From: UBA5158 sp963692955
Lineage (GTDB): Bacteria; Pseudomonadota; Gammaproteobacteria; DSM-16500
Direction: 5' to 3'
NCBI GenBank assembly: GCA_963692955.1
Contig: OY843587.1
Coordinates: forward strand, 620,001 to 684,000
Length of the DNA stretch: 64,000 nucleotides
In this document: positions 16,925 to 25,947 of the stretch, one piece after another
Position numbering within the stretch: position 1 is the stretch's first letter
Layout of the letters: each line of letters opens with the position of its first letter
Position numbers and translations under genes: made by a program
The notes under the pieces: model-generated
Seen by the model: the letters and a program-made list of their open reading frames with translations, nothing else
Databases searched by the model: none
What the model was told of the DNA's origin: nothing

Positions 16925-17929
16925 CTAAAGATTAAAGAGAGGGACTGGGGTAGGGGTCATGGGCGAGAATACTTCGTCAACTCTCTTGCCCTCGTCATCG
17001 CTAAGCAGCGGTTGTTGTAGTTCAGTATTGATGACGGAAAATGTTCGTAATGGCGAAGCCCTGCGAACGAGTGATAATGGCGAGTCTCTGCGCGCTAATA
17101 GTGAGGGCGAACCTCTGCGCGCTAATAGTGATGGCGAACCTCTAAGAACGGGTTGAACTGGCGCTTGCTCTTTCTGGTCATCATCAATAATAACGGTGAC
17201 TGGGTAGCCTCCTTCACTAACAATTTTCTCCTCTTGCTGTTTCTGATCTTCGACGTCAACCATCTCCGGGTCTTGCCCAAGGCTTCGATACGCTCTGAGG
17301 ATGGGATCGTTGTAATACATAATAGTCTGGCAACAACCGATGCCGTCACGCATTTGAAACAGCATGCCCGCGCAGCCAGCAATTAAAATTAACATCATTA
17401 TTGCTAATATAGCGTAATAACCGAGGTTATTTTCGGTGGCTGTTTGGTGAAACACCTGCTGAGCGTTTTCTTCAAAACAATTTTCAAAAAAATCTAACGC
17501 GTTATTACCAGTCTTTCTAAAAAAGTCCACGCCATTTAAAATGATATCGTACATATTCCTGTAACCGGCAATATAGGTAAAGTCAGTAAGATTGCCAGGG
17601 CTCACCACGGTCATGTTACATTGGCTGGTGAAATTACCAATGATAGTGTCTAAGTCAATGCTGTATTCGGTATTGCCTTCGTTATCGTAAAATTTCGCGT
17701 AGTAATTAGCAGTATTGTTTTGGTCGCGAAAGAAAATAGTTTTGATGATCTCGGTTCTATCTTGCGCGACAGTGCCCGGCAAAACGGACAAGGCAGCGGC
17801 GGCTAACGCCAGGGTTTGAACTTCACTGGGCAAGCGGTAAAAAATAGCGATGGCTTTAGCGATAGTATTGCTTAAATTTCGCCTGGATTTGTCCACAGGA
17901 TTATTGAAAAAAAGCCGGTTTGAACGCAT
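16925..17929 (-). CDS. Unknown membrane protein inserted between gmk and rpoZ
   Basis: 334 residues, function not recognised. There is a weakly hydrophobic region at about 38-55 (TLALAAAALSVLPG) and one strong transmembrane segment (NLGYYAILAIMMLILIAGCAGMLF) near the middle. A cytoplasmic-type tail follows, with DVEDQKQQEEK, short SPSLLARR-type repeats, and an acidic DDEGKRVDEVF near the C-terminus. Ribosome site GGAG lies just before ATG 17929. It interrupts an otherwise conserved gmk-rpoZ-spoT order. The region between the two hydrophobic parts is rich in Asn, Tyr and Phe. It may be a Dot/Icm substrate or a lineage-specific membrane protein; neither can be shown from sequence. Confidence 0.6.
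   Translation of the reverse strand: MRSNRLFFNNPVDKSRRNLSNTIAKAIAIFYRLPSEVQTLALAAAALSVLPGTVAQDRTEIIKTIFFRDQNNTANYYAKFYDNEGNTEYSIDLDTIIGNFTSQCNMTVVSPGNLTDFTYIAGYRNMYDIILNGVDFFRKTGNNALDFFENCFEENAQQVFHQTATENNLGYYAILAIMMLILIAGCAGMLFQMRDGIGCCQTIMYYNDPILRAYRSLGQDPEMVDVEDQKQQEEKIVSEGGYPVTVIIDDDQKEQAPVQPVLRGSPSLLARRGSPSLLARRDSPLSLVRRASPLRTFSVINTELQQPLLSDDEGKRVDEVFSPMTPTPVPLFNL
17045..17143 (-). repeat. 27-bp tandem repeat, about 3.5 copies, in frame
   Basis: Copies run 17063-17089, 17090-17116 and 17117-17143, with a partial copy before. The last two differ by a single base. They encode nine-residue units of the type SPSLLARRG in the tail of the unknown membrane protein. Such near-identical copies are young or recently homogenised and may vary in number between strains. 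Confidence 0.85.
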
Positions 17930-18035
17930 ACAAAAACTCCTTTTTGAATGCCCAAGATATTAGCATTAAGCAGAGGGTGTGTAAAATAGAGGAGTTTTGC
18001 CCAAGTAAAGAGTATTTTTTTATCAGATTATGGCT

Positions 18036-18665
18036 TCAAAGATTAACTTTAGCAGTCGTTAGCGAGGCTAATAAGTTAGCGAATTTTATAATTTGTCGGC
18101 GTTGCTCAAGCCGTCCGACTTCCACGATGACTTTTAAATCATGCAGCGCCATTTCGAAATCATCGTTAATCACTACGTAATCATATTCAGCGATATGCCG
18201 CGTGGATTCGCGCACGTCCGCGATGCGTTGCTTGATGATATCGTGATTATCTTGATTACGTTTGATTAAACGTTCGTATAAATCATTCACCGAGGGCGGC
18301 AAAATAAAAATGCTGGTGCTGTGCGGAATTAAATGATGAATTTGCTGCGCGCCTTGCCAATCGATTTCTAAAATCACGTCTTTGCCTGACGCCAACGTTT
18401 CTTCTACCCAACGGCGCGACGTGCCATAACAATTATCAAAGACGGTGGCGTGTTCGAGAAAATCGTTGTGGTCCGTCATTTTTTGAAATTCTTCGGCGGA
18501 AATAAAATAATAATTAATACCATGTTGTTCCGCGGGACGCTGCGCGCGGGTCGTGTGAGAAATAGAAACCATAATCCCGCTCATCGCATCTACCAACGCT
18601 TTCACTAGCGTTGTTTTACCCGTGCCGGAAGGCGCGGAGATAACATATAGATTACCTGGCTCCAT
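18036..18665 (-). CDS. gmk: Guanylate kinase
   Basis: 209 residues with the P-loop SAPSGTGKTTLVKAL near residue 9, followed by VSISHTTRAQRPAEQHGINYYFIS (GMP-binding), EHATVFDNCYGTS, VILEIDWQGAQQIH and IFILPPS. It phosphorylates GMP to GDP. It lies 14 bp downstream of hldE on the same strand and upstream of the inserted membrane-protein gene and rpoZ. The 106-bp gap after it holds nothing recognised. Confidence 0.96.
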   Translation of the reverse strand: MEPGNLYVISAPSGTGKTTLVKALVDAMSGIMVSISHTTRAQRPAEQHGINYYFISAEEFQKMTDHNDFLEHATVFDNCYGTSRRWVEETLASGKDVILEIDWQGAQQIHHLIPHSTSIFILPPSVNDLYERLIKRNQDNHDIIKQRIADVRESTRHIAEYDYVVINDDFEMALHDLKVIVEVGRLEQRRQIIKFANLLASLTTAKVNL

Positions 18666-18679
18666 AATTCACGTCTCTT

Positions 18680-20134
18680 TTAAGTTACGTCATCGGGTTG
18701 CGAAAGTTTAGTGGTTTGCAGCATGCGGTCTATGATGTTGGAAGTCGAATTGATTTTCACACCTAAAATTCTGACTTGACCGCCGTAGGCGTAAACGATG
18801 TCCGCACCTACGACTTGATCGATAGAGTAATCGCCGCCTTTGACTAAAATATCCGGCTGCAAATATTTCAATAAACGGTTCGGCGTATCGTCGGCGTAAG
18901 ACACTACCCAATCGACGACGCCTAAACCCGCTAACACCGCCATGCGTTGGTCGACATTGTTAATGGGCCGGCCCGGGCCTTTTAAACGTGTGATGGAAGA
19001 ATCGTCGTTGACCGCCACAACTAAATAATCGCCTAATTGTTTGGCTTGCTGCAGATAATCCACATGGCCGGCATGCAAAATGTCAAAGCAGCCATTGGTG
19101 AAAATAACTTTCTTACCTTCGGCGCGCGCGTGATTGACCGCTAACCATAAGCGTTCTTCATTCATGACGCCGCCGGAGTAACGCGACGCGCCCGACAAAG
19201 CGACTTGCAATTCCGGCGCGCTAACGGTCGCAGCGCCGAGTTTTGTGACGACTAAGCCGGCGGCAAGACTGGCTAGCAGCATCGCTTGCGGCAATGTCGC
19301 ACCCGCCGCTAACGCGGAAGCTAATACGCCAATCACCGTATCGCCCGCGCCGGTGACATCGAAAACTTCACGGGCACGCGCGGGCAAATGAATTTCTTCT
19401 TGACCGGCCTGCAATAACGTCATGCCGCGTTCGCCGCGGGTCAATAACAATGCGCTGATGTGGTGCGCATTTAATAAGGCTTGGCCTTTTTGCACGATCT
19501 CTTGTTCATTTTTGCAAGGGCCGACGACGGCTTCAAATTCAGTTAAGTTTGGCGTAATCAAGGTCGCGCCGTGATAGACGCTGAAATCGATGCCTTTAGG
19601 GTCTACCAAAATCGGAATATTCGCCGCGCGCGCTAAATCGATAAAAAGTTTTGGGTTCGTGATCGTGCCTTTGCTGTAATCCGATAACACCACGACGTTC
19701 GCCGTTTGCAACGCCGTTTTAAATTTATCGATTAACGTTTGAGGATCGAAAGCCGGAAACTTTTCTTCGAAATCTAAACGGATTAACTGTTGATGCTTGC
19801 TAATCACTCTTAACTTAGTAATCGTCGGGATGTGCGCGATATGCTGGATTTGCGTATCGACGCCAGTGGCGGTCAATTGCTCGGATAAAATACGCGCCGC
19901 TTCGTCAGCGCCGGTGATACCCACTAAGGTGACTCTAGCACCTAAGGCCGCGATGTTTAACGCTACGTTGCCGGCGCCGCCAGGACGTTCATCCACTTGT
20001 TTGATTTTCACAACGGGGACGGGGGCTTCGGGAGAAATCCGACCAGCGTCACCGAACCAATATCGGTCGAGCATGACATCCCCGATGACGAGGACGGATG
20101 CGTTAGCAAAATTGGGCAGTTCTTTATCTTTCAT
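18680..20134 (-). CDS. hldE: Bifunctional heptose kinase/adenylyltransferase
   Basis: 484 residues from ATG 20134; the longer frame to 20248 adds non-family residues and is rejected. The N-terminal PfkB kinase domain has LDRYWFGDAGRISPEAPVPVVK, RPGGAGNVALNIAALG and the catalytic GAGD loop (VTGAGDTVIGVLA). The C-terminal nucleotidyltransferase begins FTNGCFDILHAGHVDYL with its HxGH motif. Length agrees with E. coli HldE (477). It supplies ADP-heptose for the LPS inner core, suggesting a heptose-containing core. It leads the gmk-rpoZ-spoT gene set and is divergent from a glycosyltransferase gene. Confidence 0.95.
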   Translation of the reverse strand: MKDKELPNFANASVLVIGDVMLDRYWFGDAGRISPEAPVPVVKIKQVDERPGGAGNVALNIAALGARVTLVGITGADEAARILSEQLTATGVDTQIQHIAHIPTITKLRVISKHQQLIRLDFEEKFPAFDPQTLIDKFKTALQTANVVVLSDYSKGTITNPKLFIDLARAANIPILVDPKGIDFSVYHGATLITPNLTEFEAVVGPCKNEQEIVQKGQALLNAHHISALLLTRGERGMTLLQAGQEEIHLPARAREVFDVTGAGDTVIGVLASALAAGATLPQAMLLASLAAGLVVTKLGAATVSAPELQVALSGASRYSGGVMNEERLWLAVNHARAEGKKVIFTNGCFDILHAGHVDYLQQAKQLGDYLVVAVNDDSSITRLKGPGRPINNVDQRMAVLAGLGVVDWVVSYADDTPNRLLKYLQPDILVKGGDYSIDQVVGADIVYAYGGQVRILGVKINSTSNIIDRMLQTTKLSQPDDVT

Positions 20135-20220
20135 TTGATTTCTTATTTTATGAATTATGAAAAATTTTCCGATTGTAACATGGATAGACGAATATACAAA
20201 AAACATGGTTAAATCCGCGT

Positions 20221-21801
20221 ATGAATTTATCGCGCCGACAATACACATGCTTAGACGCCGCTGGCTTATTTTGCGGCGCGCTATTTTTATTTACGGTAGG
20301 GTTAGGCGGCCAAGAAATTATTGGCTTCGAAGCGCGCTTTTATTTATTCGCGTTAGAAATGTGGCGGCATGGCGTCAGTTTATTTCCGACGACCTATGGC
20401 GCTTACTATCCTGATTATCCAGTGACGGCCACGTTAATCATTTACGGGACTGCGAAACTATTCGGGGGCTTAAGTAAGTGGGTCGCGGTGCTGCCCACCG
20501 CCACCGCCGCCGCCGTCACCTTGACCGTGACCTACTTGATTGGGGCATTGCATGGGCGCTCTTTCGGTTGGGTAGCGGCGTTACTCATGTTGATGACGAA
20601 TACTTTCGTCATGGAAGCGCGCACTATTTCGCCCGACCAATATATCGCGATGGTGACGGCGTTAAGCTTTTATTGGCTTTATACGGCAGATTTGCAGGGA
20701 AAAAAACCTTGCTGGGTAACGTTGTCAGTGTTATTCGCGTTGGGTTTTTTTATTCGCGGGCCGCTTGGATTAGTCGTGCCGGCGGGCACCGCGTGTGGGT
20801 TTTATCTCGCGCAAAAACAGTTTAAATTATTTTTTTTAACGGGAATAATCGCGTTTTTCACGCTCTGCGTTTGTAGCGCTGTGTTATTTGAATTGGCCTA
20901 TCACGCAGGTGGGATGACGTTTGTGTATGCAGTGTTGCGTATGCAAGTATTGGGACGCATGCAAGACGCGTCGTTGCCATGGTATTTTTATTTCACGGAA
21001 AGTTTAGGCGCTTATGCGCTGACTTTCCCGCTCGCGCTGTTAACGGCATTGAGCATAGCGCGGCGCGTGGGCGGCGAACGTAAGTTTATGCTGGTGTTAA
21101 GCGCTTGGGCGTTAGTGATTTTAATCGGCTTGAGTATTCCAGCCGGGAAAAAAATCCGCTACATCTTGGCGTTTGTGCCGGCGTTGGCGCTGATGGCGGC
21201 GTTTATTTTTTCTGAATCTTCGCAGCAATGGTATTTGCGCAGGCTGCGGCAAGCGTTGCGGAGAGTATTTTTGTTTTTACCGGCGCTCTGTTTCGCCGCG
21301 ACTTGTGTCTTGTATTATTTCGCCAGGCGGCGCGGTTTCACGTTAGATATTTCGTATCTCAATATCAAACTTTTTTTTATTACGTTAGCGGCGTTTGCTT
21401 ATCTGGTCAGAAAAAACGATGTCCTTGTTATTGGCGTGGCTGCGTTGACGTTCATGGCGTCTTATATTTTAGTGGTTGAGCCGATAAATTTAACGTTAAA
21501 TAAAACCCGCCAGTTTGTCGTCGCGATGGAAACGCTGCGCCTGCAACAACACGCGCCATTAGTTTTTTATCATCAAAACCCGGACGCGCTACCGATTAAA
21601 TATGTGGTTGATATGCCGCAAGCAGAGAACCCCATTTTTATTGCTACGCCAGACGCGTTGCTGAAGTTTAACGCCAAGGCATTTTTTATCACGACGCCGG
21701 AATGGTTCGCGCAATTGTCGCCCGCGCAGCGCGCCGCTTTCAAAGTGATCTATTCAGGCCAAGTAGGACATGACATAGTGTTAGTGTTCATGCGCGCTTA
21801 A
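20221..21801 (+). CDS. ArnT-like (PMT/GT83 family) lipid-linked sugar transferase
   Basis: 526 residues with many membrane helices. The first periplasmic loop has GFEARFYLFALEMWRHG (acidic E37 and R39), the E-x-R-Y/F type motif of ArnT/GT83 enzymes, followed by YYPDYPVTATLIIYG. Later segments EARTISPDQYIAM and FFIRGPLGLVVP also fit. Such enzymes move a sugar from undecaprenyl phosphate onto lipid A or another envelope acceptor. The real substrate is unknown. It is placed between hldE and an LpxL-like gene, so lipid A or core modification is likely. Its end overlaps the convergent acyltransferase gene by 4 bp. Confidence 0.8.
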   Translation: MNLSRRQYTCLDAAGLFCGALFLFTVGLGGQEIIGFEARFYLFALEMWRHGVSLFPTTYGAYYPDYPVTATLIIYGTAKLFGGLSKWVAVLPTATAAAVTLTVTYLIGALHGRSFGWVAALLMLMTNTFVMEARTISPDQYIAMVTALSFYWLYTADLQGKKPCWVTLSVLFALGFFIRGPLGLVVPAGTACGFYLAQKQFKLFFLTGIIAFFTLCVCSAVLFELAYHAGGMTFVYAVLRMQVLGRMQDASLPWYFYFTESLGAYALTFPLALLTALSIARRVGGERKFMLVLSAWALVILIGLSIPAGKKIRYILAFVPALALMAAFIFSESSQQWYLRRLRQALRRVFLFLPALCFAATCVLYYFARRRGFTLDISYLNIKLFFITLAAFAYLVRKNDVLVIGVAALTFMASYILVVEPINLTLNKTRQFVVAMETLRLQQHAPLVFYHQNPDALPIKYVVDMPQAENPIFIATPDALLKFNAKAFFITTPEWFAQLSPAQRAAFKVIYSGQVGHDIVLVFMRA

Positions 21802-22718
21802 TAAAATCTTTTTTCACCGGGGGGACGTGTTTTAAAACGTTTGTATTGCCAAATATATTGATCGGGGTGTTTGCGCACCGCGCTTTCAATGTGGGAATTC
21901 AAGCGGGCAGCGTCTAACGCTAAATCTTGGCTGGGAAAACTTTCCAGCGGCGCCGCTAAATTAATTTCATAACCCCAACGGTCATCTAAGCGGCGAAAAT
22001 CCATCGGCATCACGGTCGCGCCGGTCATGCCGGCGATGCGCGACACGGCGGTGAGTGACGCGGTGGGGATGCCAAAAAAATCCGCGAACACACTGCGCTT
22101 TACACCCGCGTCGATATCGTAGGCATACCACAACGCTTTATTTTCCTTGAACGTGCCTAACACTTCACGCATGCGGTGTTTCGCGATGTGTTGAATATTA
22201 TATTGTTGACGGAAACGTGCTTGAATGTGCGCGATAATGGGATTTTTATGCGGACGGTACATGGCGGCGACGGGATACTCATTGCTAAGCATGCGGCCGA
22301 TCATTTCTAAACAGGTAAAGTGCGGGCTCAATAAAATTATGCCGTTACCTTTCGCGAACGCGAGCTGCGCGTTTTCCATGCCGTTAATTTTAATCGAACA
22401 ATGTTTTTGTAAACGCGCGTCCGACACCCACCACGCCATCGCGGTTTCTATGATGCCTATGCCTAACGACGCGAAATTTTTTTTCATCAACGCCGTGCGT
22501 TCACTGGCGTTTAACGCTGGAAAACACAACTTTAAATTCACCGCGGTGATATGTCTTAACTTCGGCGAGAATTTATAAGCCACACGCCCAAAGAAACGGC
22601 CGATTCGCATTTGCCAGCGATACGGCAGCCGCGTTATCAACCATAAGCACGCGACCACCAACCAGACGGGTAGTTGCAAGGGATTGAATAACGCTTTGTG
22701 TAGTTTCGGATTTTTCAT
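21798..22718 (-). CDS. Lipid A secondary acyltransferase (LpxL/HtrB family)
   Basis: 306 residues from ATG 22718 (a TTG six bases earlier is less likely). It has an N-terminal membrane segment (LQLPVWLVVACLWLITRLPY), the catalytic H-x4-E motif in LLSPHFTCLEMIG, AMYRPHKNPI, and an acceptor-binding YDIDAGVKRSVFADFFGIPTAS block. These are LpxL-family traits: transfer of an acyl chain from acyl-ACP onto Kdo2-lipid IVA at the inner membrane. I cannot tell LpxL from LpxP or LpxM specificity. It neighbours other LPS genes. Confidence 0.88.
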   Translation of the reverse strand: MKNPKLHKALFNPLQLPVWLVVACLWLITRLPYRWQMRIGRFFGRVAYKFSPKLRHITAVNLKLCFPALNASERTALMKKNFASLGIGIIETAMAWWVSDARLQKHCSIKINGMENAQLAFAKGNGIILLSPHFTCLEMIGRMLSNEYPVAAMYRPHKNPIIAHIQARFRQQYNIQHIAKHRMREVLGTFKENKALWYAYDIDAGVKRSVFADFFGIPTASLTAVSRIAGMTGATVMPMDFRRLDDRWGYEINLAAPLESFPSQDLALDAARLNSHIESAVRKHPDQYIWQYKRFKTRPPGEKRFY

Positions 22719-22783
22719 TCGCAACGGTCTAATGTATTATGGTAGCCAGGATTGGTCTTGATTTTTATACAGGAGCGCCGGCC

Positions 22784-23062
22784 ATGCAAGATAAAGTTTG
22801 TATTCATTGCTTCGTTTCGGGTCTAGTCCAAGGCGTATGGTATCGGGCATCCACACAAGAACAAGCGAAAAAACTTGGGCTGATCGGTTGGGTGCGCAAT
22901 TTATCCGACGGCCGCGTCGAAGCCATGCTGTGCGGCGACGAAACCCAAGTGTTGGAAATGTTGGAATGGCTGCGGATCGGACCGCCACGCGCCAAGGTCA
23001 GCGATGTCACACACGAAGAAGTAGATTGGAAAGACGATTTGACGGATTTCGAAGTGCTTTAA
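22784..23062 (+). CDS. acyP: Acylphosphatase
   Basis: 92 residues from ATG 22784, preceded by AGGAG; the longer frame from 22739 adds unrelated sequence. The catalytic signature is VSGLVQGVWYRASTQEQAKKLGL, with the conserved Arg in VWYRAS and Asn in GWVRNLSDGRVEA. It hydrolyses carboxyl-phosphate bonds such as in acetyl phosphate or carbamoyl phosphate. It converges with the rubredoxin gene six bp away. Confidence 0.94.
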   Translation: MQDKVCIHCFVSGLVQGVWYRASTQEQAKKLGLIGWVRNLSDGRVEAMLCGDETQVLEMLEWLRIGPPRAKVSDVTHEEVDWKDDLTDFEVL

Positions 23063-23068
23063 CCCGCA

Positions 23069-23239
23069 TTAGATTTCCACCATTTCAAAATCATCTTTCG
23101 TCGCTCCACATTCCGGGCATTGCCAAGTCAAAGGAACATCTTCCCAAAGCGTGCCGGCCACAATTCCATCTTCTTCCCAGCCTTTGGCTTCATCATAGAT
23201 GTATCCGCAGAGTAAGCACATGTAACGTTTATGTGTCAT
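23069..23239 (-). CDS. Rubredoxin
   Basis: A 56-residue protein beginning MTHKRYMCLLCGYIYDEA and ending CPECGATKDDFEMVEI. The two CxxC pairs (CLLC and CPEC) are the iron ligands. The aromatic Tyr/Trp pattern (GYIYDE, LWEDVP, TWQCP) is the rubredoxin core. It is a small cytosolic electron carrier. It is too short for a 60-residue ORF cut-off and easily missed. It lies between the acylphosphatase and hemL genes. Confidence 0.95.
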   Translation of the reverse strand: MTHKRYMCLLCGYIYDEAKGWEEDGIVAGTLWEDVPLTWQCPECGATKDDFEMVEI

Positions 23240-23343
23240 TGCAACCTCAACTTGTAAATATAAAGCCGCCTATCCTAACTCAGCCGCGCCGTAAATGAAA
23301 GTACAAAAAAAACACGAAAGCCACGGGTTTTTTATGTTAAAAA

Positions 23344-23352
23344 TGCTATAAT
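23344..23352 (+). promoter_or_regulatory. Extended -10 promoter element for hemL
   Basis: TGCTATAAT is a perfect extended -10 (TGn plus TATAAT), 42 bp before the hemL ATG. No good -35 is seen at the normal distance, which extended -10 promoters do not need. The same 9-mer recurs at 34497-34505 in this window. Confidence 0.6.
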
Positions 23353-23394
23353 CTCGCATAATTTTATTATCTTGCCGAACAAAAGGATGGTTTT

Positions 23395-24693
23395 ATGAAG
23401 TTATCGCAAGCGCTATTCGCCGCCGGACAGAAATATATTCCCGGTGGTGTTAATTCCCCCGTGCGTTGTTTTTATGGCGTGGGTGGTGATCCGGTTTTCT
23501 TTAAATCCGCGCACGGCGCTTACATGGTCGATGAAGACGATAAATCTTATATCGATTACGTTGGCTCGTGGGGACCGATGATTTTAGGCCACGCGCACCC
23601 GCAAGTCATTCAAGCGGTCGTGGACTGCGCGCGCAACGGTTTGAGTTTTGGCACGCCGACCGCCGTCGAAGTGCAATTGGCGAAAAAAGTTTGCGAAATC
23701 ATGCCGTCGATTGAAAAAGTCCGCATGGTGAGTTCCGGCACGGAAGCGACCATGAGCGCGATCCGTTTAGCGCGTGGCTACACCAAACGCGATAAAATTA
23801 TTAAGTTTGAAGGTCATTATCACGGTCACGCGGATTTTTTATTAGTGGCGGCGGGCTCGGGCGCGTTAACGCTCGGGGTGCCCAGTTCCGCGGGCGTGCC
23901 GGAGAGCATTACGCAGCACACCTTGATCGCGACGTTTAACCGCTTAGAAACCGTTGAGGCATTATTTAAAAAACACGGCGCGGAGATTGCTTGCGTGATC
24001 TTGGAGCCAGTACCGGGGAATATGAATTGTGTGCCGCCCATCCCAGGATTTTTAGCAGGGTTACGCGCGCTGTGCACGCAGTACGGCAGTGTATTAATTA
24101 TTGATGAAGTGATGACGGGGTTCCGTGTCGCGTTAGGCGGCGCGCAAGCTTATTATAATATCGAACCGGATTTGACGACGTTGGGTAAAGTGATTGGCGG
24201 CGGTATGCCGGTGGGCGCGTTTGGCGGCAAAGAAGAGATCATGAATTGCATCGCGCCGTTAGGGCCGGTGTATCAAGCGGGAACTTTGTCCGGCAATCCA
24301 GTCGCGATGACGGCAGGATTGAAGACGTTAGAATTGTTAACTTCAGACCCGGATTTTCACAGTAAGTTAACGACGAACCTCACAAAATTATTGCGCGGTT
24401 TAGAAGAACGCGCCGCTAACGCGAACATTCCATTTACCACCACCATGGTGGGCGGCATGTTTGGATTATTTTTTACGGAAAATAAAGACGTGCAAACGTT
24501 TGCGGATGTGAAGCAATGTAACATCGCCAGGTTTAAGCAATTCTTCCATGGCATGTTAGATCGAGGTATTTATTTAGCGCCATCCGCGTATGAGTGCGGC
24601 TTCATCTCTAGCGCGCATGGCGAAATGGAAATCGCTGAAACTTTAGCGGCGGCGGAAGAAACCTTCGCTGAATTAACGACAGTAACGGGATAA
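23395..24693 (+). CDS. hemL: Glutamate-1-semialdehyde 2,1-aminomutase
   Basis: 432 residues, class III aminotransferase fold. Landmarks are IPGGVNSPVRCF near the start, MVSSGTEATMSAIRLARGYT, FEGHYHGHAD, the PLP-Asp region LIIDEVMTGFRVALGG and the PLP lysine in LTTLGKVIGGGMPVGAFGG, then GTLSGNPVAM. It makes 5-aminolevulinate for heme. AAAGGA lies upstream of ATG. Four bp separate it from the next gene, and hemJ lies about 1.3 kb downstream on the other strand. Confidence 0.97.
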   Translation: MKLSQALFAAGQKYIPGGVNSPVRCFYGVGGDPVFFKSAHGAYMVDEDDKSYIDYVGSWGPMILGHAHPQVIQAVVDCARNGLSFGTPTAVEVQLAKKVCEIMPSIEKVRMVSSGTEATMSAIRLARGYTKRDKIIKFEGHYHGHADFLLVAAGSGALTLGVPSSAGVPESITQHTLIATFNRLETVEALFKKHGAEIACVILEPVPGNMNCVPPIPGFLAGLRALCTQYGSVLIIDEVMTGFRVALGGAQAYYNIEPDLTTLGKVIGGGMPVGAFGGKEEIMNCIAPLGPVYQAGTLSGNPVAMTAGLKTLELLTSDPDFHSKLTTNLTKLLRGLEERAANANIPFTTTMVGGMFGLFFTENKDVQTFADVKQCNIARFKQFFHGMLDRGIYLAPSAYECGFISSAHGEMEIAETLAAAEETFAELTTVTG

Positions 24694-24697
24694 CATC

Positions 24698-25630
24698 ATG
24701 CATAGAATCATCACGGGCGCGACGGGATTAGTGGGCACAGCGTTAACCGAACATTGGCTGACACAGCAATGTAAAATTACCGCGATTGGACGTTCTAAAC
24801 AAAAAATTATTGCGCAATTCGGCCCGCGTGTTAACGCGCTGTCTTGGGATGAAGTGACGCCCGCCATTTTGCAAGACGCGGAAGTCGTCGTTAATTTGGC
24901 AGGCGTCGGCATTGCTGATAAGCGTTGGACTGAGACGCAAAAACAAGCCATTTTAGACAGCCGTTTGGAAACGACCAACAAATTAGCGACTCTGCTCGCA
25001 AGCCTTGGCGCCAACGCGCCGGCGCTGTTTAACGCGAGCGCGATTGGCGTTTATGGTTTGCAAACTCACGCCGCCGGACAATTGCCCCCGCGCTTAGATG
25101 AAAATACGGCGATTGATTTCAACGCCGCGCCGGATTTTTTAGCGCGGGTGGGCAGAGCTTGGGAACAAGCGACATGGTCTGCGAAGCAAGCCGGCGTGCG
25201 CATCGTGAATATGCGGTTTGGTGTCATACTGGCTAAAGACGGCGGCGCGCTGCCGCAGATGGCGCGGCCATTTTATTTTTTCATGGGCGGTCCGATCGCT
25301 AGCGGTGAACAAGCAGTCAGTTGGGTGGGGTTAACTGATTTAATCAGCGCTATCGATTTTTTATTAGCGCATCCGGATATAGCAGGGCCAGTAAATATTG
25401 TCGCGCCCGGCTGCGTCATGCAGAAAGATTTAGCGGCCGCAATTGGCGCCGCGCTATACCGTCCTAGTTTGTTGCCAATGCCCGCTGTAGTATTGAAAAT
25501 AATGTTAGGGGAAATGGCGCGCGAATTACTGCTTGAAGGGCAAAATATTTATCCTAGTAAATTACTAGAATCAGGCTTTATTTTTCAAGATGCGGAAATA
25601 TCCAGCGCGCTGGCGCGTATCTACGCTTAA
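24698..25630 (+). CDS. NAD(P)-binding epimerase-like protein, TIGR01777 (YfcH) family
   Basis: 310 residues. The N-terminal Rossmann motif is IITGATGLVGTALTEHW. Then VVNLAGVGIADKRWTETQKQAILDSRL, ASAIGVYG, WEQATWSAKQAGVRIVNMRFGVIL, FYFFMGGPIASGEQAVSWVGLTDLISAI, and a C-terminal LPMPAVVLKIMLGEMARELLLEGQ are strong family markers. The family's reaction is not established. It follows hemL by 4 bp and probably shares its transcript. Confidence 0.9.
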   Translation: MHRIITGATGLVGTALTEHWLTQQCKITAIGRSKQKIIAQFGPRVNALSWDEVTPAILQDAEVVVNLAGVGIADKRWTETQKQAILDSRLETTNKLATLLASLGANAPALFNASAIGVYGLQTHAAGQLPPRLDENTAIDFNAAPDFLARVGRAWEQATWSAKQAGVRIVNMRFGVILAKDGGALPQMARPFYFFMGGPIASGEQAVSWVGLTDLISAIDFLLAHPDIAGPVNIVAPGCVMQKDLAAAIGAALYRPSLLPMPAVVLKIMLGEMARELLLEGQNIYPSKLLESGFIFQDAEISSALARIYA

Positions 25631-25947
25631 TACATTTTCATGTTGGGGTCGATTTCGGTAGCCCAGGCTTTAATGCCGCCGTGTAAATTACTCACTTGTT
25701 TAAATCCTTGTTCCATTAAAAATGCCGCGGCGCGACTACTGCGTCCGCCCATTTGACAATGCACGATGATGTGTTGATTGGGATTTAATTCATTTAAACG
25801 CGCGGGCAATTCTTTAATCGGAATTAAATGGCCGGCTAAGTTGCAAATGTCATATTCCCATTGATCGCGCACGTCTAACAGAAAAAAATCCGCGCCGCTG
25901 TCTTTCATTGCTTCTAATTCTTTAACCGATACTTCGTGAAGACTCAT
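25627..25947 (-). CDS. Single-domain rhodanese
   Basis: 106 residues, one rhodanese domain: FFLLDVRDQWEYDICNLAGHLIPIKELP, the active-site loop VHCQMGGRSSRAA with the predicted catalytic Cys, and GFKQVSNLHGGIKAWA. It likely acts as a cytosolic thiosulfate or persulfide sulfurtransferase. Its ATG overlaps the hemJ stop by 4 bp, so hemJ and this gene form an operon; it converges with the TIGR01777 gene with a 4-bp overlap. Confidence 0.9.
   Translation of the reverse strand: MSLHEVSVKELEAMKDSGADFFLLDVRDQWEYDICNLAGHLIPIKELPARLNELNPNQHIIVHCQMGGRSSRAAAFLMEQGFKQVSNLHGGIKAWATEIDPNMKMY

Noticed and set aside
17045..17143. Regular 27-bp units resembling a CRISPR array
   Set aside because: There are no spacers between units; the repeats are contiguous, in frame and part of a protein-coding gene.
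22798..23298. 166-codon plus-strand frame
   Set aside because: It crosses acylphosphatase and the antisense of rubredoxin; both of those are recognised families.
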